Positions 1-9,536 are shown, counted from the first letter of the stretch. The stretch: DNA of 64,000 nt from Pseudomonadota bacterium (GCA_016703895.1 JADJBE010000001.1:621501-685500), one strand, 5' to 3'. The notes: generated by a model not told the origin, from the sequence alone. Numbers and translations: made by a program.

Positions 1-829
1 TGCCGCCGCTCCTGCGTCACCGCCCCGGCCGGAGCGATATTGCACGTCCGTTGAAAACAAGCCGAGCACACCCAGGAAACGGTCAGCCAGAAACTGGCCG
101 ATATGGTCGTTGCCCGTGAGGACTCGTTCGCCGGCGGCCAGCGCCACGGGTGGCAGAACCGCCCACAGAAAGACGTTGCGCCGCGCCCAGGCAGACATGA
201 GCAGTAGGTAGGCGGCAATTGGCGCATACCACAATACGCCGATCACGAAGGCCACCAGAGTGAGGCCCTGCACGCGCAGCCACACGCCAGCGTCCCAGGC
301 AGGCATCATGTTGCCGAGCAGCGAGCCGCCGAACTTCACGGCCCAGATGCCACTGAAGGCAAGCTGCGTGACAGCCGAAATCGCGATCACCAGCAGCGGG
401 GGTGACGACCAAGGCTACGAGTGCCTTGGAGAGCACGGTGGCCCGATCGGAGACGGGCAAGGACTTCCAAAACAGGATACTGCGATCCTTCCGTTCGCTA
501 TAGAGCGCATCGAGAAGGTAGAAGAAGACGACGATGCCGAGCACCAACAGCTGCAATCCTGACAGTGACAGCAGCGTGACGAGATAGAGCGTCTGCTTCT
601 TCTCCATTGGCAGCTGACCCAAGGCCTGCAACTCCGCGCGCTCCTTGGCATCGAGCTGCTGCGTCTGTGACGTGTCGTTGTCCAGATCGATCGATATATC
701 GACCGAACCACGGTGATAAGCGCCGACAGCGGTCACAAGGAGTATGGCCGCCGCGACGACCAGCGGCGCAATCCACAGCGCGCGGTGCTCCCAGTACTCG
801 CGTCGTACCAGCATCAGCATCGTGTTCAT
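1..829 (-). CDS. ABC transporter permease, partial and frameshifted
   Basis: Membrane permease paired with the adjacent ATPase. The ATG at 829 overlaps the ATPase stop (ATGA), so the two are translationally coupled. The N-terminus has a basic leader, one membrane helix (about residues 17-36), an extracytoplasmic loop, then a second hydrophobic segment and a conserved cytoplasmic stretch (SERKDRSILFWKSLPVSD), typical of ABC-2 permeases of YtrA-regulated systems. After about 140 residues the frame breaks at a run of five G (398-402 on the plus strand). Removing one base restores a hydrophobic permease sequence that continues in another frame to the window edge, so the 3' end is missing. It could be a pseudogene or a sequencing error in a homopolymer. 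Confidence 0.8.
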
Positions 830-1713
830 GCCGCTACCCCCGCTTGCGGCGCATTCCATGCACCTGGCGGCTGCATCTTGGCAACAAACAGATCGGTGAT
901 ACTGGGCGTGCGCGTCTCGCCAAGTGTCGCGAGCTCTGCGACATCACGATTCTCGAACATCATTGCCAGGCGGCCAAACACCTCGCGCTCGTAGAACGGC
1001 CCGAGGCCGCGCGCACGCATCACATTGTCGGGCGTTGGCACTAGCTGCACAAAGCGTTCGCTGAGTGACTCGACCGATTGCGATAGTGTGATCTTGCCAT
1101 GCTGAATGAAGGCCACGTCGGTCAGCAGGTTTTCAACCTCTTCCACTTGGTGCGTCGTCACCAGTATGGTGCGCTCCTTGTCGAAATAGTCGTTCAATAA
1201 AGTGTCGTAGAACGAGCGCCGGAATAACAGATCAAGCCCCAGCGTCGGTTCATCGAGCACTAACAGTTTGGCGTCGATCGCCAGGATCAGCGCGAGATGC
1301 AATTGCGTCACCATACCCTTGGATAGCTCGCGCACTCGCTTGCTCATGCCGATATCGGTCTGGCGAAGGAATTCCTCGGCGCGTGCGCGCTCGAAACGCG
1401 GATGGACGCCGGCGACGAAATCGAGTGCCTGCGAGACTTTGATCCAGCGTGGCAGCACGGCCACGTCTGCAATGAACGACACGTTCTGCATCAAAGCGTC
1501 ACGTTGCTGGCGCGGATCGAGCCCTAACACCTTGAGATCACCGTCAAACGCGGTGAGCCCGAGGATAGCTTTGATCGCCGAAGTTTTACCCGAGCCATTC
1601 GGCCCGATCAAACCCACGATTCGACCGGCTTCGACCGTGAGGTCGACGCCCTGCAACGCCTTCGTGCTGCCATAATTCTTGGTGAGACCGCTTGCTTCAA
1701 TCACGGTTGCCAT
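826..1713 (-). CDS. ABC transporter ATP-binding protein (YtrB-like)
   Basis: The 295-residue nucleotide-binding subunit that would power the adjacent permease. Walker A is GPNGSGKT at residues 37-44, the signature is LSKGM at 130-134 (a variant of LSGGQ often seen in GntR-linked transporters), Walker B is LLVLDE at 150-155, and the switch His is in TTH near 188. About 90 extra residues follow the ATPase core. Its start codon shares one base with the stop of the upstream GntR regulator (TAATG) and its stop overlaps the permease start, so the three form one tightly coupled operon. The substrate is unknown; relatives respond to cell-envelope stress or antibiotics, but that is family knowledge only. 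Confidence 0.93.
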   Translation of the reverse strand: MATVIEASGLTKNYGSTKALQGVDLTVEAGRIVGLIGPNGSGKTSAIKAILGLTAFDGDLKVLGLDPRQQRDALMQNVSFIADVAVLPRWIKVSQALDFVAGVHPRFERARAEEFLRQTDIGMSKRVRELSKGMVTQLHLALILAIDAKLLVLDEPTLGLDLLFRRSFYDTLLNDYFDKERTILVTTHQVEEVENLLTDVAFIQHGKITLSQSVESLSERFVQLVPTPDNVMRARGLGPFYEREVFGRLAMMFENRDVAELATLGETRTPSITDLFVAKMQPPGAWNAPQAGVAA

Positions 1714-2135
1714 TAGTTGTTGTCCTGGTTCGTGCCGGTTCCCTGCGACGCGAGTGTCGGGAACGGTTGCGACGGGGCGGCGGCGGCGCCGCGCGTCAAC
1801 AGCTCGTTAGTCGACAGCCCGAGTCGCTGGATGGTGGCATAGACCTTCGGCCACTCGACGTCGAGGAAGTTCTGGCGCTCGTCCTTGAGCAGGGCGCGGG
1901 TCGCGCCTTCGGTGACGTACATGCCACGACCGCGGCGCTTCTCGACCAGCTGCTCATCGACGAGTTGCTGGTAGCCCTTCAACACGGTGAGCGGATTGAG
2001 CCGGAACTCGGCCGCGACGCTGCGGACCGAGGGCAGCGGCTCGCCTTCCTTGAGGACGCCCTCGAGGATCATCGCGACCACGCGGTCGCGCAGTTGCCGA
2101 TAGATTGGCTGGCTGTCGTCCCATTGCGGGTCCAT
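1713..2135 (-). CDS. GntR-family transcriptional regulator, YtrA subfamily
   Basis: A 140-residue regulator when started at the ATG at 2135 (sequence begins MDPQWDDSQPIYRQL, the conserved YtrA start); an upstream in-frame start would add ten unlikely residues. The N-terminal winged helix-turn-helix (LPSVRSVAAEFRLNPLTV and following) is intact. The short C-terminal part (about 70 residues) is typical of the YtrA subfamily, which lacks a large ligand-binding domain and dimerises through helices. It overlaps the ATPase gene by one base. Members usually repress their own operon; the strong promoter with inverted repeats at 2404-2437 is the probable operator. Confidence 0.93.
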   Translation of the reverse strand: MDPQWDDSQPIYRQLRDRVVAMILEGVLKEGEPLPSVRSVAAEFRLNPLTVLKGYQQLVDEQLVEKRRGRGMYVTEGATRALLKDERQNFLDVEWPKVYATIQRLGLSTNELLTRGAAAAPSQPFPTLASQGTGTNQDNN

Positions 2136-2173
2136 GCGCACTCCGGTTCGCCCTGTACTGGGCAATGACTCGA

Positions 2174-2341
2174 CTAGCGTACCAGAGCACTCGCGACTGT
2201 CGTCGCAAGCTGCGTTACGGCAGCTGTCGGGTTATCCCAATGGACGACCGACGTGGTGTCGACGAAGGTCCATCCGACAGCGGCGGTCATCAGCCCGGCA
2301 ACGACACTGCAGGCGAAAGCTTTGAAAAAGTTGGCGGACAT
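2174..2341 (-). CDS. Small hydrophobic protein, first gene of the GntR/ABC operon
   Basis: A 55-residue protein starting MSANFFKAFACS, with a hydrophobic N-terminal helix that could be a signal peptide or membrane anchor and a short tail. The start at 2341 is chosen because AGGAG lies six to seven bases upstream; an earlier in-frame start lacks such a site. It lies 38 bases before the GntR gene, downstream of the strong promoter at 2408-2437, so it is probably the first gene of the operon. I do not recognise the family. It could be a small accessory or sensing peptide of the transporter. Confidence 0.6.
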   Translation of the reverse strand: MSANFFKAFACSVVAGLMTAAVGWTFVDTTSVVHWDNPTAAVTQLATTVASALVR

Positions 2342-2403
2342 TTGAATCTCCTGATACTGACGGGTTGCGCGATCCACAACATGCAGTTCGCTCTCGTCTT
2401 GGT

Positions 2404-2437
2404 GTTATATATAACTACAACACTAGTTCAGTGTCAA
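2404..2437 (-). promoter_or_regulatory. Sigma-70 promoter with overlapping palindrome, likely GntR operator
   Basis: On the minus strand a perfect -35 box TTGACA (2437-2432) is followed after 18 bases by TATATA (2413-2408), 4/6 to the -10 consensus. The -10 sits in a perfect 12-base palindrome GTTATATATAAC (2404-2415). A wider repeat GTGTT...AACAC spans 2402-2423 and CACT...AGTG spans 2421-2433. It lies about 65 bases before the small first gene. The arrangement suits autorepression by the YtrA-type regulator, which is inference. Confidence 0.65.
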
Positions 2438-2505
2438 GGAGTTTAACCCGAATTTTTCGTCCGCGACGTTCAAACGTTGAAGATCGATTTTGGGAGGGCG
2501 CACAG

Positions 2506-2769
2506 ATGAATCCTAAAGCATTGTTTTTAATAGGGATAATTGGAATACACGGGGCCCTGGCCGCCGGCATGGCGGCGAGCGACCCGCCTCTGCCACGCGT
2601 CGGCATGGTGTGTCACCCAGTCGATGCCCCCTGGCCTGATTTCACGCCACCCCGCGTCCTGATGACTTCAAACGCCTGGGTGATAGCCAATGAAGTCCTG
2701 GTGCCCACACTGATCATCGTCGACCTCCCGTCAAGCTCTGCTGTGCCGCGGCCCAAGGCCGGCTCGTGA
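2506..2769 (+). CDS. Small putative secreted protein
   Basis: An 87-residue protein preceded by a good GGGAGG ribosome-binding site at 2492-2497. Residues 1-24 resemble a signal peptide (MNPKALFLIGIIGIHG followed by an Ala-rich cleavage region), leaving a mature part of about 63 residues with one cysteine and several prolines. No family recognised. It is divergent from the GntR/ABC operon and about 100 bases upstream of the ECF sigma factor start, with which it might be cotranscribed. Confidence 0.45.
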   Translation: MNPKALFLIGIIGIHGALAAGMAASDPPLPRVGMVCHPVDAPWPDFTPPRVLMTSNAWVIANEVLVPTLIIVDLPSSSAVPRPKAGS

Positions 2770-2867
2770 CGACGCTGGCAGCGCTCTTTGCCGACACGTC
2801 GGCCCTTGATCGGCAGCCGGCCCATGTGCGCTACGCGCCGCACGCGCGGGCGCGTAAAGTGGCAGTG

Positions 2868-3446
2868 ATGGACGATTCCAGTACGGACGACGCGCAGCTG
2901 ATGCTCGACTATGCGAGCGGCAACGCGCGCGCTTTCGAGTTGCTCTATGCGCGGCACCGCAGTGGGCTGTACCGCTACCTGATGCGCCACGCGCGTGATC
3001 CCGACCTTGCCAATGATCTATTCCAGGACGTCTGGGGACGCGTCATCGCCAATCGATCGCGCTATGAACCGCGCGCGAAATTTCAGACGTTCCTGTTCAC
3101 GCTGGCTCACAACTGTTTCATCGACCATTGCCGCCGCACGGCCGCACGCCCGCGCGGCGAGTCGATCGACAGTACCGACACAGAAGATTCGCTCGCCGCA
3201 CCGGATGAGCTGCGCCCCGACATCGAGCTCGAGCGTGCCGACGACACGGCGCGCTATCGCGCCGCGTTGGCCTCGCTTCCCGCCGAACAACGGGATGTCT
3301 TCCTGTTGCACGAGGAGTCGCTGTTGTCGGTGGAAGAAATTGCCAAAGTAGTCGGTGTCGGCGCGGAAACCGCCAAGAGTCGCCTGCGTTACGCGGTCAA
3401 TAAACTCAAGCGAGCGCTGACCCCGGTCGCGAGCGAACTACGATGA
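2868..3446 (+). CDS. ECF-type RNA polymerase sigma factor
   Basis: A 192-residue sigma factor. Region 2 is seen as FELLYARHRSGLYRYL...DLANDLFQDVWGRV...KFQTFLFTLAHNCFIDHCRR, and region 4 as LPAEQRDVFLLHEESLLSVEEIAKVVGVGAETAKSRLRYA (helix-turn-helix). The ATG at 2868 gives the usual length and conserved start (MDDSSTDDAQLMLDYASGN). A longer in-frame reading from 2766 adds an unrelated arginine-rich stretch. Its last four bases overlap the next gene, a membrane protein that probably acts as its partner or anti-sigma factor. Region 2 is separated from region 4 by an acidic linker. Confidence 0.93.
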   Translation: MDDSSTDDAQLMLDYASGNARAFELLYARHRSGLYRYLMRHARDPDLANDLFQDVWGRVIANRSRYEPRAKFQTFLFTLAHNCFIDHCRRTAARPRGESIDSTDTEDSLAAPDELRPDIELERADDTARYRAALASLPAEQRDVFLLHEESLLSVEEIAKVVGVGAETAKSRLRYAVNKLKRALTPVASELR

Positions 3447-4358
3447 GCCAGGACGACTTGCCGACACCGCACGATACTAACGACTTGGAGTTCGAGGCCT
3501 TCGTTCGTCGGCGCCGCTCGCCCTTCCCGCGCGAAGCTGAGCTGCAAGCGCTGGAGCCACCCGCTGAACTCGACCGCGCGATTCTCTCGCGTGCTCGCGA
3601 GGCGATCCATGCCGAGCCGCCGGCCGCAGTGTACCGCGGTACCCGCTGGGCGGTCCCGGTAGCGCTGGCAGCCACCGTCGTACTCGCGTTCACCATTGTC
3701 CTCAACGTCGGTTTGCCAGGTCGCGAGAGCGAGCAGAAGACGCAACCGGCTGGCGAGGTCACGGTGCAGAACGCCGCGCGCACCGTCCAACCCAAGGCCC
3801 GCGAGTTGGCCAGCAACGCGGCAGACCAGCCGGCCGCCGCGGAAATCGACGCCCCGTTGGTCGCAGCTGGCGCACCTAGCGCACCCGTCGCACCACCGCC
3901 GACACCGCCGACACCGCCGGCGGCGCCCGCACCAGCCCAGCGAGCAACCACCGTACCGTCAACTGCGAAGGCAGCACCGGCGGCCGCCGACCTACCAGCG
4001 GCACCCCCCATTGCAGACTGCGCGATCGGCACAGGGTGCACTTGCGGAATCCGGCGTGTCTGATTCTCTGCTGGATCAAAGGTCGGCAAAGTCTTCAGAT
4101 TATTCAGCCAATGAGCCAAACGCCGCAGCTGACAGCGCACCCACGCCCCTGGCGGACAGGGTGCGGCAACAGCCACCGACCGCTTCTGCTGCGACCGCGA
4201 GGGCAGCGCCACCTGCAACCCCACCGCTGTCCGCCGACGACTGGTGGGCCCGTATCCAGCGGCTGCGGGCCAATGGGCAGGGACGGGTCGCCGACCGCGA
4301 GCTGGTGAATTTCAGCAAAGCCTACCCAGACGATCCGCGACTACGCGACCCGCGGTAA
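3443..4358 (+). CDS. Putative membrane anti-sigma/partner protein, frameshifted
   Basis: Starts four bases inside the sigma factor gene (ATGA overlap), the usual place for an anti-sigma factor. About 80 cytoplasmic residues precede one membrane helix (WAVPVALAATVVLAFTIVL, roughly residues 69-88); then comes a long Pro/Ala/Thr-rich periplasmic stretch. In the original frame the protein ends at 4063, but at a run of six C (4004-4009) a one-base shift opens a frame with a coherent C-terminus to 4358 (WWARIQRLRANGQGRVADRELVNFSKAYPDDPRL), giving about 304 residues. I see no zinc-binding anti-sigma motif, so the function rests on position and topology. The frameshift may be a sequencing error. Confidence 0.7.
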
Positions 4359-4424
4359 ACGAGGCTGGTAAACTCGCGCGCCTCTCGTATCCCATGCGCG
4401 TCTCGTTCGCAGGAGCTTTGTTAG

Positions 4425-5405
4425 ATGAAACCCGCCGTCAATGTCGCTATCACCGGTGCCGCCGGTCAAATTGGTTATGCCCTCGCCTTCCGCGTCGCCT
4501 CGGGCCAGATGCTGGGCGCCGACACACCCGTCAATCTGCACCTCCTCGAGATCACGCCGGCCCTGCCGCAGCTGGGCGGCGTCGTGATGGAACTGAACGA
4601 CTGTGCGTTTCCGACCCTGAACAAGATCGTCGCAACCGATGACGCCAAGATCGCCTTCAAGGATTGCCAGGTGGCACTGTTGGTTGGCGCGCGTCCGCGC
4701 GGCCCCGGCATGGAGCGCAAGGACCTGTTGATGGCCAACGCGCAGATCTTCTCGGCGCAAGGCAAGGCACTCAATGCGGTCGCGGACCGGAATGTGCGAG
4801 TGCTCGTCGTCGGCAACCCGGCCAACACCAATTCCTACATCGCTAGGTCGAACGCCAAGGATCTCAATCCGCGCAACTTCACCGCCATGACGCGCCTGGA
4901 TCACAACCGGGCGTTGTCGCAACTTGCCGAGAAGACCAATAGTCACGTGACTCAGATCCAGCGCATGGTCATCTGGGGCAACCACTCTTCGACGCAGTAC
5001 CCGGACCTTGGGCATTGCACAGTCGATGGCAATGCGGCCCACTCGTTAGTGGATCGCAAGTGGTATGAAGACACGTTCATTCCGACCGTGCAGCAGCGCG
5101 GTGCAGCAATCATCAAGGCGCGCGGCGCGTCGTCGGCAGCCTCTGCTGCGTCAGCGGCGATCGATCATATTCGCGACTGGGTGCGCGGCACGCCGGCGGG
5201 CGACATTGTCAGCATGGCGGTCCCGTCGGACGGCAGCTACGGCATTCGCGAGGGTGTCATTTACTCGTACCCGGTCGTGTGCAAGAACGGCGACTACCAG
5301 ATCGTGCAGGGCCTCTCGATCGACGAGTTCTCGCGCCAACGAATGGATGCGAGCTTGGCCGAGTTATTAGAAGAGCGAGACGGCGTGCAAGAGTTGCTGG
5401 GCTGA
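4425..5405 (+). CDS. mdh: Malate dehydrogenase (NAD-dependent)
   Basis: A 326-residue enzyme of the cytosolic-like malate dehydrogenase class, which interconverts malate and oxaloacetate in the TCA cycle. The N-terminal Rossmann motif is GAAGQIGYALAFR at about residues 10-22. The substrate and proton-relay region is intact (ARPRGPGMERKDLL, NPANTNSYIA, TRLDHNRALSQLA with the catalytic Asp, and WGNHSSTQYPD with the catalytic His). The length matches the family. AGGAG at 4412-4416 supports the ATG at 4425. Confidence 0.97.
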   Translation: MKPAVNVAITGAAGQIGYALAFRVASGQMLGADTPVNLHLLEITPALPQLGGVVMELNDCAFPTLNKIVATDDAKIAFKDCQVALLVGARPRGPGMERKDLLMANAQIFSAQGKALNAVADRNVRVLVVGNPANTNSYIARSNAKDLNPRNFTAMTRLDHNRALSQLAEKTNSHVTQIQRMVIWGNHSSTQYPDLGHCTVDGNAAHSLVDRKWYEDTFIPTVQQRGAAIIKARGASSAASAASAAIDHIRDWVRGTPAGDIVSMAVPSDGSYGIREGVIYSYPVVCKNGDYQIVQGLSIDEFSRQRMDASLAELLEERDGVQELLG

Positions 5406-5548
5406 CGCCTGGCAATATCCACGCGGCCAGCTGCCCACCGGATGGTACAGGGATCACATTACGCATGAGTGCTGATAGCCAAGTGCTGCGTCCACTGCAT
5501 AGGGTTACCGTTTGACCCGCATGACATGTGACCAACAGGACCAGCAGC

Positions 5549-5824
5549 ATGAAGACTTCGCCACCGCGACCAACGATCGTTGCCAGCAATCCACCCACTG
5601 AGACATGGCTGACGCAGGATGAAAAGATCCTCGGCAAGACGCATACGTCGTACAGCCCGTGGATCATTGTCAAAGCGAACGACAAGAAGAAAGCACGCCT
5701 CGAGAGCATGCGCTATGTACTGTCCGCGCTCGACTACGAGAACAAGGGCGACTCCAAGACCAAGCTGACACCGGACCCCGCCGTCGTGATGCACTATCAC
5801 CGCTCGAGTACCAGTATCGACTAA
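5549..5824 (+). pseudogene. C-terminal remnant of a PPK2 polyphosphate kinase
   Basis: This 91-residue reading resembles only the last part of family 2 polyphosphate kinases (PPK2): THTSYSPWIIVKANDKKKARLESMRYVL, then a short tail with a DP motif. PPK2 enzymes are normally about 250-300 residues, with Walker A and B motifs that transfer phosphate between polyphosphate and nucleotides; those parts are absent here and I find no trace of them between mdh and this ORF. An AGGA lies 10 bases before the ATG, so a short product might still be made. Either a decayed gene or a fragment left by a deletion. Confidence 0.6.
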
Positions 5825-6077
5825 CTCGCTCCATGCGCACAGAGGCCCAACTGGGAACGCGCCATAAGGTCGCGCTCGATTCGGTCATGTCCGGGACAAG
5901 TCTCGATAGTCACGCCGGGTTCTTCGCTCGCGAAGCGCTGCGGGCTGCATTACGTCATCGTTGCGTCTCGCGCCGCAGCGCACAAAAGCGTTATAGTCAC
6001 CGCTGTTCGCAGGCGCGATCGCCGCCGCCCGTTGTTGCACCGCATCGCGCCAGTTTTCTCTCGAAGGAGCGCGTCCC

Positions 6078-8624
6078 ATGTTCGGAGCCATTGTTGCCTT
6101 TCTAGTCGTCGCGGGATTCGCGTACTACGTGGCGCAGGTCGGCACGGTCTTCACGTTGCTGTTCATCGGCTTCGTCATCTTCATGGCCTACAAGCGGCTG
6201 CCGCTGCTCATTTTCGCCGTGGTTTTCACGGTGCTGCTTGCCGGCTATACCTTCATCGCGCCGCCAGCTGGCATCTGGAAGGGCTTTTTGTGGCTGATGC
6301 TCGCCGCGGTGTGGTTGTTCAACATTCGGCCACTGCGCAAGGCCTTGATCACGCGTCCGTTCATGAAGGCCTACCTGAAGATGCTGCCGACAATGTCGCA
6401 GACCGAGAAGGAGGCGCTGGAAGCCGGCACCGTGTGGTGGGATGGCGAGCTGTTCACCGGCAAACCCAAGTGGGACAAGCTGCTGGCATCGAAGGCACCC
6501 AAGCTCACCGACGAGGAGCGTGCCTTTCTCGACGGGCCGTGCGAGGAGTTGTGCCGCATGGTCGACGACTTCGATAGCACACATCATCGCGCCGATCTGT
6601 CGCCCGAGGCCTGGGAGTTCCTGAAGACGAAAGGCTTCTTTGCGATGATCATCCCCAAGCGCTATGGTGGCCTTGAGTTCTCGGCTTATGCGCACTCGTG
6701 CGTGCTGGCAAAACTGAGTAGCCGCAGTGCGCTGCTGTCGTCGACCACCGCGGTACCGAACTCACTCGGTCCAGCCGAACTGCTCAATCACTACGGCACC
6801 GAAGAGCAGAAGAACTACTACCTGCCGCGTCTCGCGAACGGCCAGGAAGTCCCGTGTTTTGCGCTGACCGGGCCACGCGCCGGTTCGGACGCAGCATCGC
6901 TGCCCGATACTGGCGTTGTCTGCAAAGGCATGTGGGAAGGCAAGGAGACCGTGGGACTAAAGCTCAACTTCTCCAAGCGATACATCACCCTCGCGCCTGT
7001 CGCCACGGTCATTGGTCTGGCATTCCGGATGTTCGACCCGGACAAATTGTTAGGCGGTGAGAGCGATCTCGGCATCACCTGCGCACTCATTCCGCGTGGC
7101 ACACCCGGCATCACCATCGGGCGGCGGCACTTCCCGCTAAACGTCCCATTCCAGAACGGTCCGATTCAGGGCCAGGATGTTTTCGTACCCGTCGACTTCA
7201 TCATTGGCGGGCCGAAGATGGCGGGGCAAGGCTGGCGCATGCTGGTAGAACAGTTGTCGGTAGGGCGGTGCATTTCATTGCCATCGAATGCCACTGGCGG
7301 CGCTAAAGTCGGCGTGTGGTCATCGGGCGCTTACACCCGCATTCGCCGCCAATTCAATATGTCGGTCGGTAAGTTCGAAGGCGTCGAGGCCGTGCTCGCC
7401 CGCATGGTCGGACTTACCTACACGATGGATGCCGCGCGCTCAGTCACCGCAGGTGCAATCGATGGTGGCGAGAAACCCTCGGTACCGTCTGCGATGCTCA
7501 AGTATCACGTCACAGAAATGGGCCGCCAGATCGCCAATGACACGATGGACGTTCACGGCGGTAAGGGCATCTGCATGGGCCCACGTAACTATCTGGCACG
7601 CAACTACCAGGTGATCCCGGTCGCCATCACGGTCGAGGGCGCCAACATCCTCACGCGCTCACTGATCATCTTTGGCCAAGGCGCCATACGCTGCCATCCG
7701 TTCGTGCTGAAAGAGATGAACGCGGCGCGCAACCCGGATCGCAAGCAAGGCGTCGATGACTTCGATAAAGCGCTATTCGGTCATATGGGCTTCGCCATTT
7801 CCAATGCGGTCCGCTCTCTCGTCATGGCGCTGACGCACGCGCGTTTCACGCGCGTTCCGGACGTCGGCCCGACCAAACGCTACTACCAACATGTGGTGCG
7901 TTTTTCGGCCTCGTTCGCGTTTGCCGTGGACGTCGCGATGCTGACACTCGGCGGCTATCTGAAGAAAAAGGAGAACCTGTCGGCACGGCTCGGCGACGTA
8001 CTCTCCTCCATGTACCTCGCGTCAATGGTGTTGAAGCACTACGAGAACCAGGGGCGCCAGGAGGCGGACCTGCCGATCGTCGAATGGGCTTGCCGGCATC
8101 AGCTCTATCAGGCCCAACAGGCGCTGCATGGCTTCCTGCAGAATTTTCCCAATCGATTACTGGCTGGCGCCATGGCGATGTTGATCTTCCCACGCGGGCT
8201 CTCTTACTCGGCGCCCAGCGACCGCCAGGGCCGCAAGTTGGCCGAAGCTATCCTGTATCCAACCGAAACCCGTAACCGACTGTGCGAGTTTGTCTATCAG
8301 ACACTTGAGCCTAACAATCCGCTCGGACTGCTGCAGGAAGCGCTGGTACTCGCCGAGCAAGCCGAGCCCCTACAGAAGAAGATCCGCGTCGAAGGCGAGA
8401 AGACCGGCCGGGTGACCGCATTGGACGTACCCGGGCAGATCGCTCAAGCACACAAGCTCGGGATTCTCTCGGAAACGGAGGCCACATTCCTGCGCGACTA
8501 CGATCGCAAGGTCATGGAACTGATCCACGTAGATGATTTTTCGTCTGCGGAGCTTGCGGCACGCAGCGAGACTGGCGACTTCAACGAGATTTTTGCGAGC
8601 CCCGAGGATACGCAGGTCGCGTGA
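6078..8624 (+). CDS. fadE: Acyl-CoA dehydrogenase FadE
   Basis: An 848-residue long-type acyl-CoA dehydrogenase that carries out the first, FAD-dependent oxidation of beta-oxidation. As in E. coli FadE, two to three hydrophobic segments (about residues 1-85) precede the catalytic part and would anchor it in the inner membrane. The dehydrogenase core shows PKRYGGLEFSAYAHS, LTGPRAGSDAASLPD, the FAD/substrate region with NFSKRYITLAPVA, and a MDVHGGKGICMGPRNYLARNYQ segment. A roughly 230-residue C-terminal extension is typical of FadE. AAGGAG precedes the start. It stands alone; no other beta-oxidation gene is near. Confidence 0.96.
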   Translation: MFGAIVAFLVVAGFAYYVAQVGTVFTLLFIGFVIFMAYKRLPLLIFAVVFTVLLAGYTFIAPPAGIWKGFLWLMLAAVWLFNIRPLRKALITRPFMKAYLKMLPTMSQTEKEALEAGTVWWDGELFTGKPKWDKLLASKAPKLTDEERAFLDGPCEELCRMVDDFDSTHHRADLSPEAWEFLKTKGFFAMIIPKRYGGLEFSAYAHSCVLAKLSSRSALLSSTTAVPNSLGPAELLNHYGTEEQKNYYLPRLANGQEVPCFALTGPRAGSDAASLPDTGVVCKGMWEGKETVGLKLNFSKRYITLAPVATVIGLAFRMFDPDKLLGGESDLGITCALIPRGTPGITIGRRHFPLNVPFQNGPIQGQDVFVPVDFIIGGPKMAGQGWRMLVEQLSVGRCISLPSNATGGAKVGVWSSGAYTRIRRQFNMSVGKFEGVEAVLARMVGLTYTMDAARSVTAGAIDGGEKPSVPSAMLKYHVTEMGRQIANDTMDVHGGKGICMGPRNYLARNYQVIPVAITVEGANILTRSLIIFGQGAIRCHPFVLKEMNAARNPDRKQGVDDFDKALFGHMGFAISNAVRSLVMALTHARFTRVPDVGPTKRYYQHVVRFSASFAFAVDVAMLTLGGYLKKKENLSARLGDVLSSMYLASMVLKHYENQGRQEADLPIVEWACRHQLYQAQQALHGFLQNFPNRLLAGAMAMLIFPRGLSYSAPSDRQGRKLAEAILYPTETRNRLCEFVYQTLEPNNPLGLLQEALVLAEQAEPLQKKIRVEGEKTGRVTALDVPGQIAQAHKLGILSETEATFLRDYDRKVMELIHVDDFSSAELAARSETGDFNEIFASPEDTQVA

Positions 8625-8654
8625 TCCAGCATCGCTGCGGGCGGTAGGGTAACG

Positions 8655-9536
8655 ATGTTGTATCGGGGGTCGTCGCAGAGTTGCCTCAACTGCGGCTCGT
8701 TGCTCAGCGGACGATTCTGCGCGCATTGCGGCCAGAAAGACGAGCGACATGTCCGCTCACTATGGCACTTCCTGCGTGAGGCCACCGAGGGCATCACGCA
8801 CGCGGACACGCGCCTTTGGCGAACGCTTCGCAGTCTGCTGACGCGGCCGGGTCTCGTCACGCAGGATTATTTTCTCGGACGTCGCGAACGCTATCTGCCA
8901 GCTGTTAGGCTCTATCTGGTCGTCAGTATTATTTTCTTCTTGCTGGCAGGGCTGCTGGGCCGCAATGGCACGCCGATCATCATTGACGCAAGCGACCTCG
9001 GCGCTGATACGACGACTCAAGAAACCAGCGAGCAACAGGCAGCACGTCTATGCGACCAAATCCAGTACCGTGGACCCTGGGCCTCGAGCATGGAGCCACG
9101 CCTGCGTGCCGGATGCCGCAAGTCACTGGCCGACCAGGGTCGGTCACTCATCAGTGTTTTGCTGCACAACATCCCGCGCGCGCTGTTCGTTGTCCTGCCA
9201 TTGCTGGCGCTATTGATGAAGTGTCTCTATCTCCGCCGACGGCGCCATTTTGTTGAGCATCTGCTGTTCTTTGTCCACAACCACAGTGTCGCGTTCCTGC
9301 TGTTGAGCGGCGTACTGCTCGTTGGCGCCATTCCAGCATTGTCGGCGCTCGAGAATCTTCTGACCTTTGCCGTAATCGTATATCTCGGCTGGTATCTGTT
9401 TGCTTCGATGCGGCGATACTACGGCGAGAGTCGGCCACGCACGTTGTTGAAATACCTGGCGCTAGGCGCGACTTACATGGTGCTGCTGTTCAGCGCGTTG
9501 GTGGTTACGGCGCTGATCAGCGTGGCGACGCTTTGA
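8655..9536 (+). CDS. DUF3667-type membrane protein with N-terminal zinc ribbon
   Basis: A 293-residue inner-membrane protein. The N-terminus has two CxxC pairs (Cys10/Cys13 and Cys22/Cys25, the second as CAHCGQ), a zinc-ribbon pattern, then the conserved DUF3667 region (LWHFLREATEGITHADTRLWRTLRSLLTRPGLVTQDYFLGRRERYLPAVRLYLVVS), followed by about four hydrophobic helices. Function of the family is unknown. It follows fadE by 30 bases on the same strand and may be cotranscribed. Confidence 0.85.
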   Translation: MLYRGSSQSCLNCGSLLSGRFCAHCGQKDERHVRSLWHFLREATEGITHADTRLWRTLRSLLTRPGLVTQDYFLGRRERYLPAVRLYLVVSIIFFLLAGLLGRNGTPIIIDASDLGADTTTQETSEQQAARLCDQIQYRGPWASSMEPRLRAGCRKSLADQGRSLISVLLHNIPRALFVVLPLLALLMKCLYLRRRRHFVEHLLFFVHNHSVAFLLLSGVLLVGAIPALSALENLLTFAVIVYLGWYLFASMRRYYGESRPRTLLKYLALGATYMVLLFSALVVTALISVATL

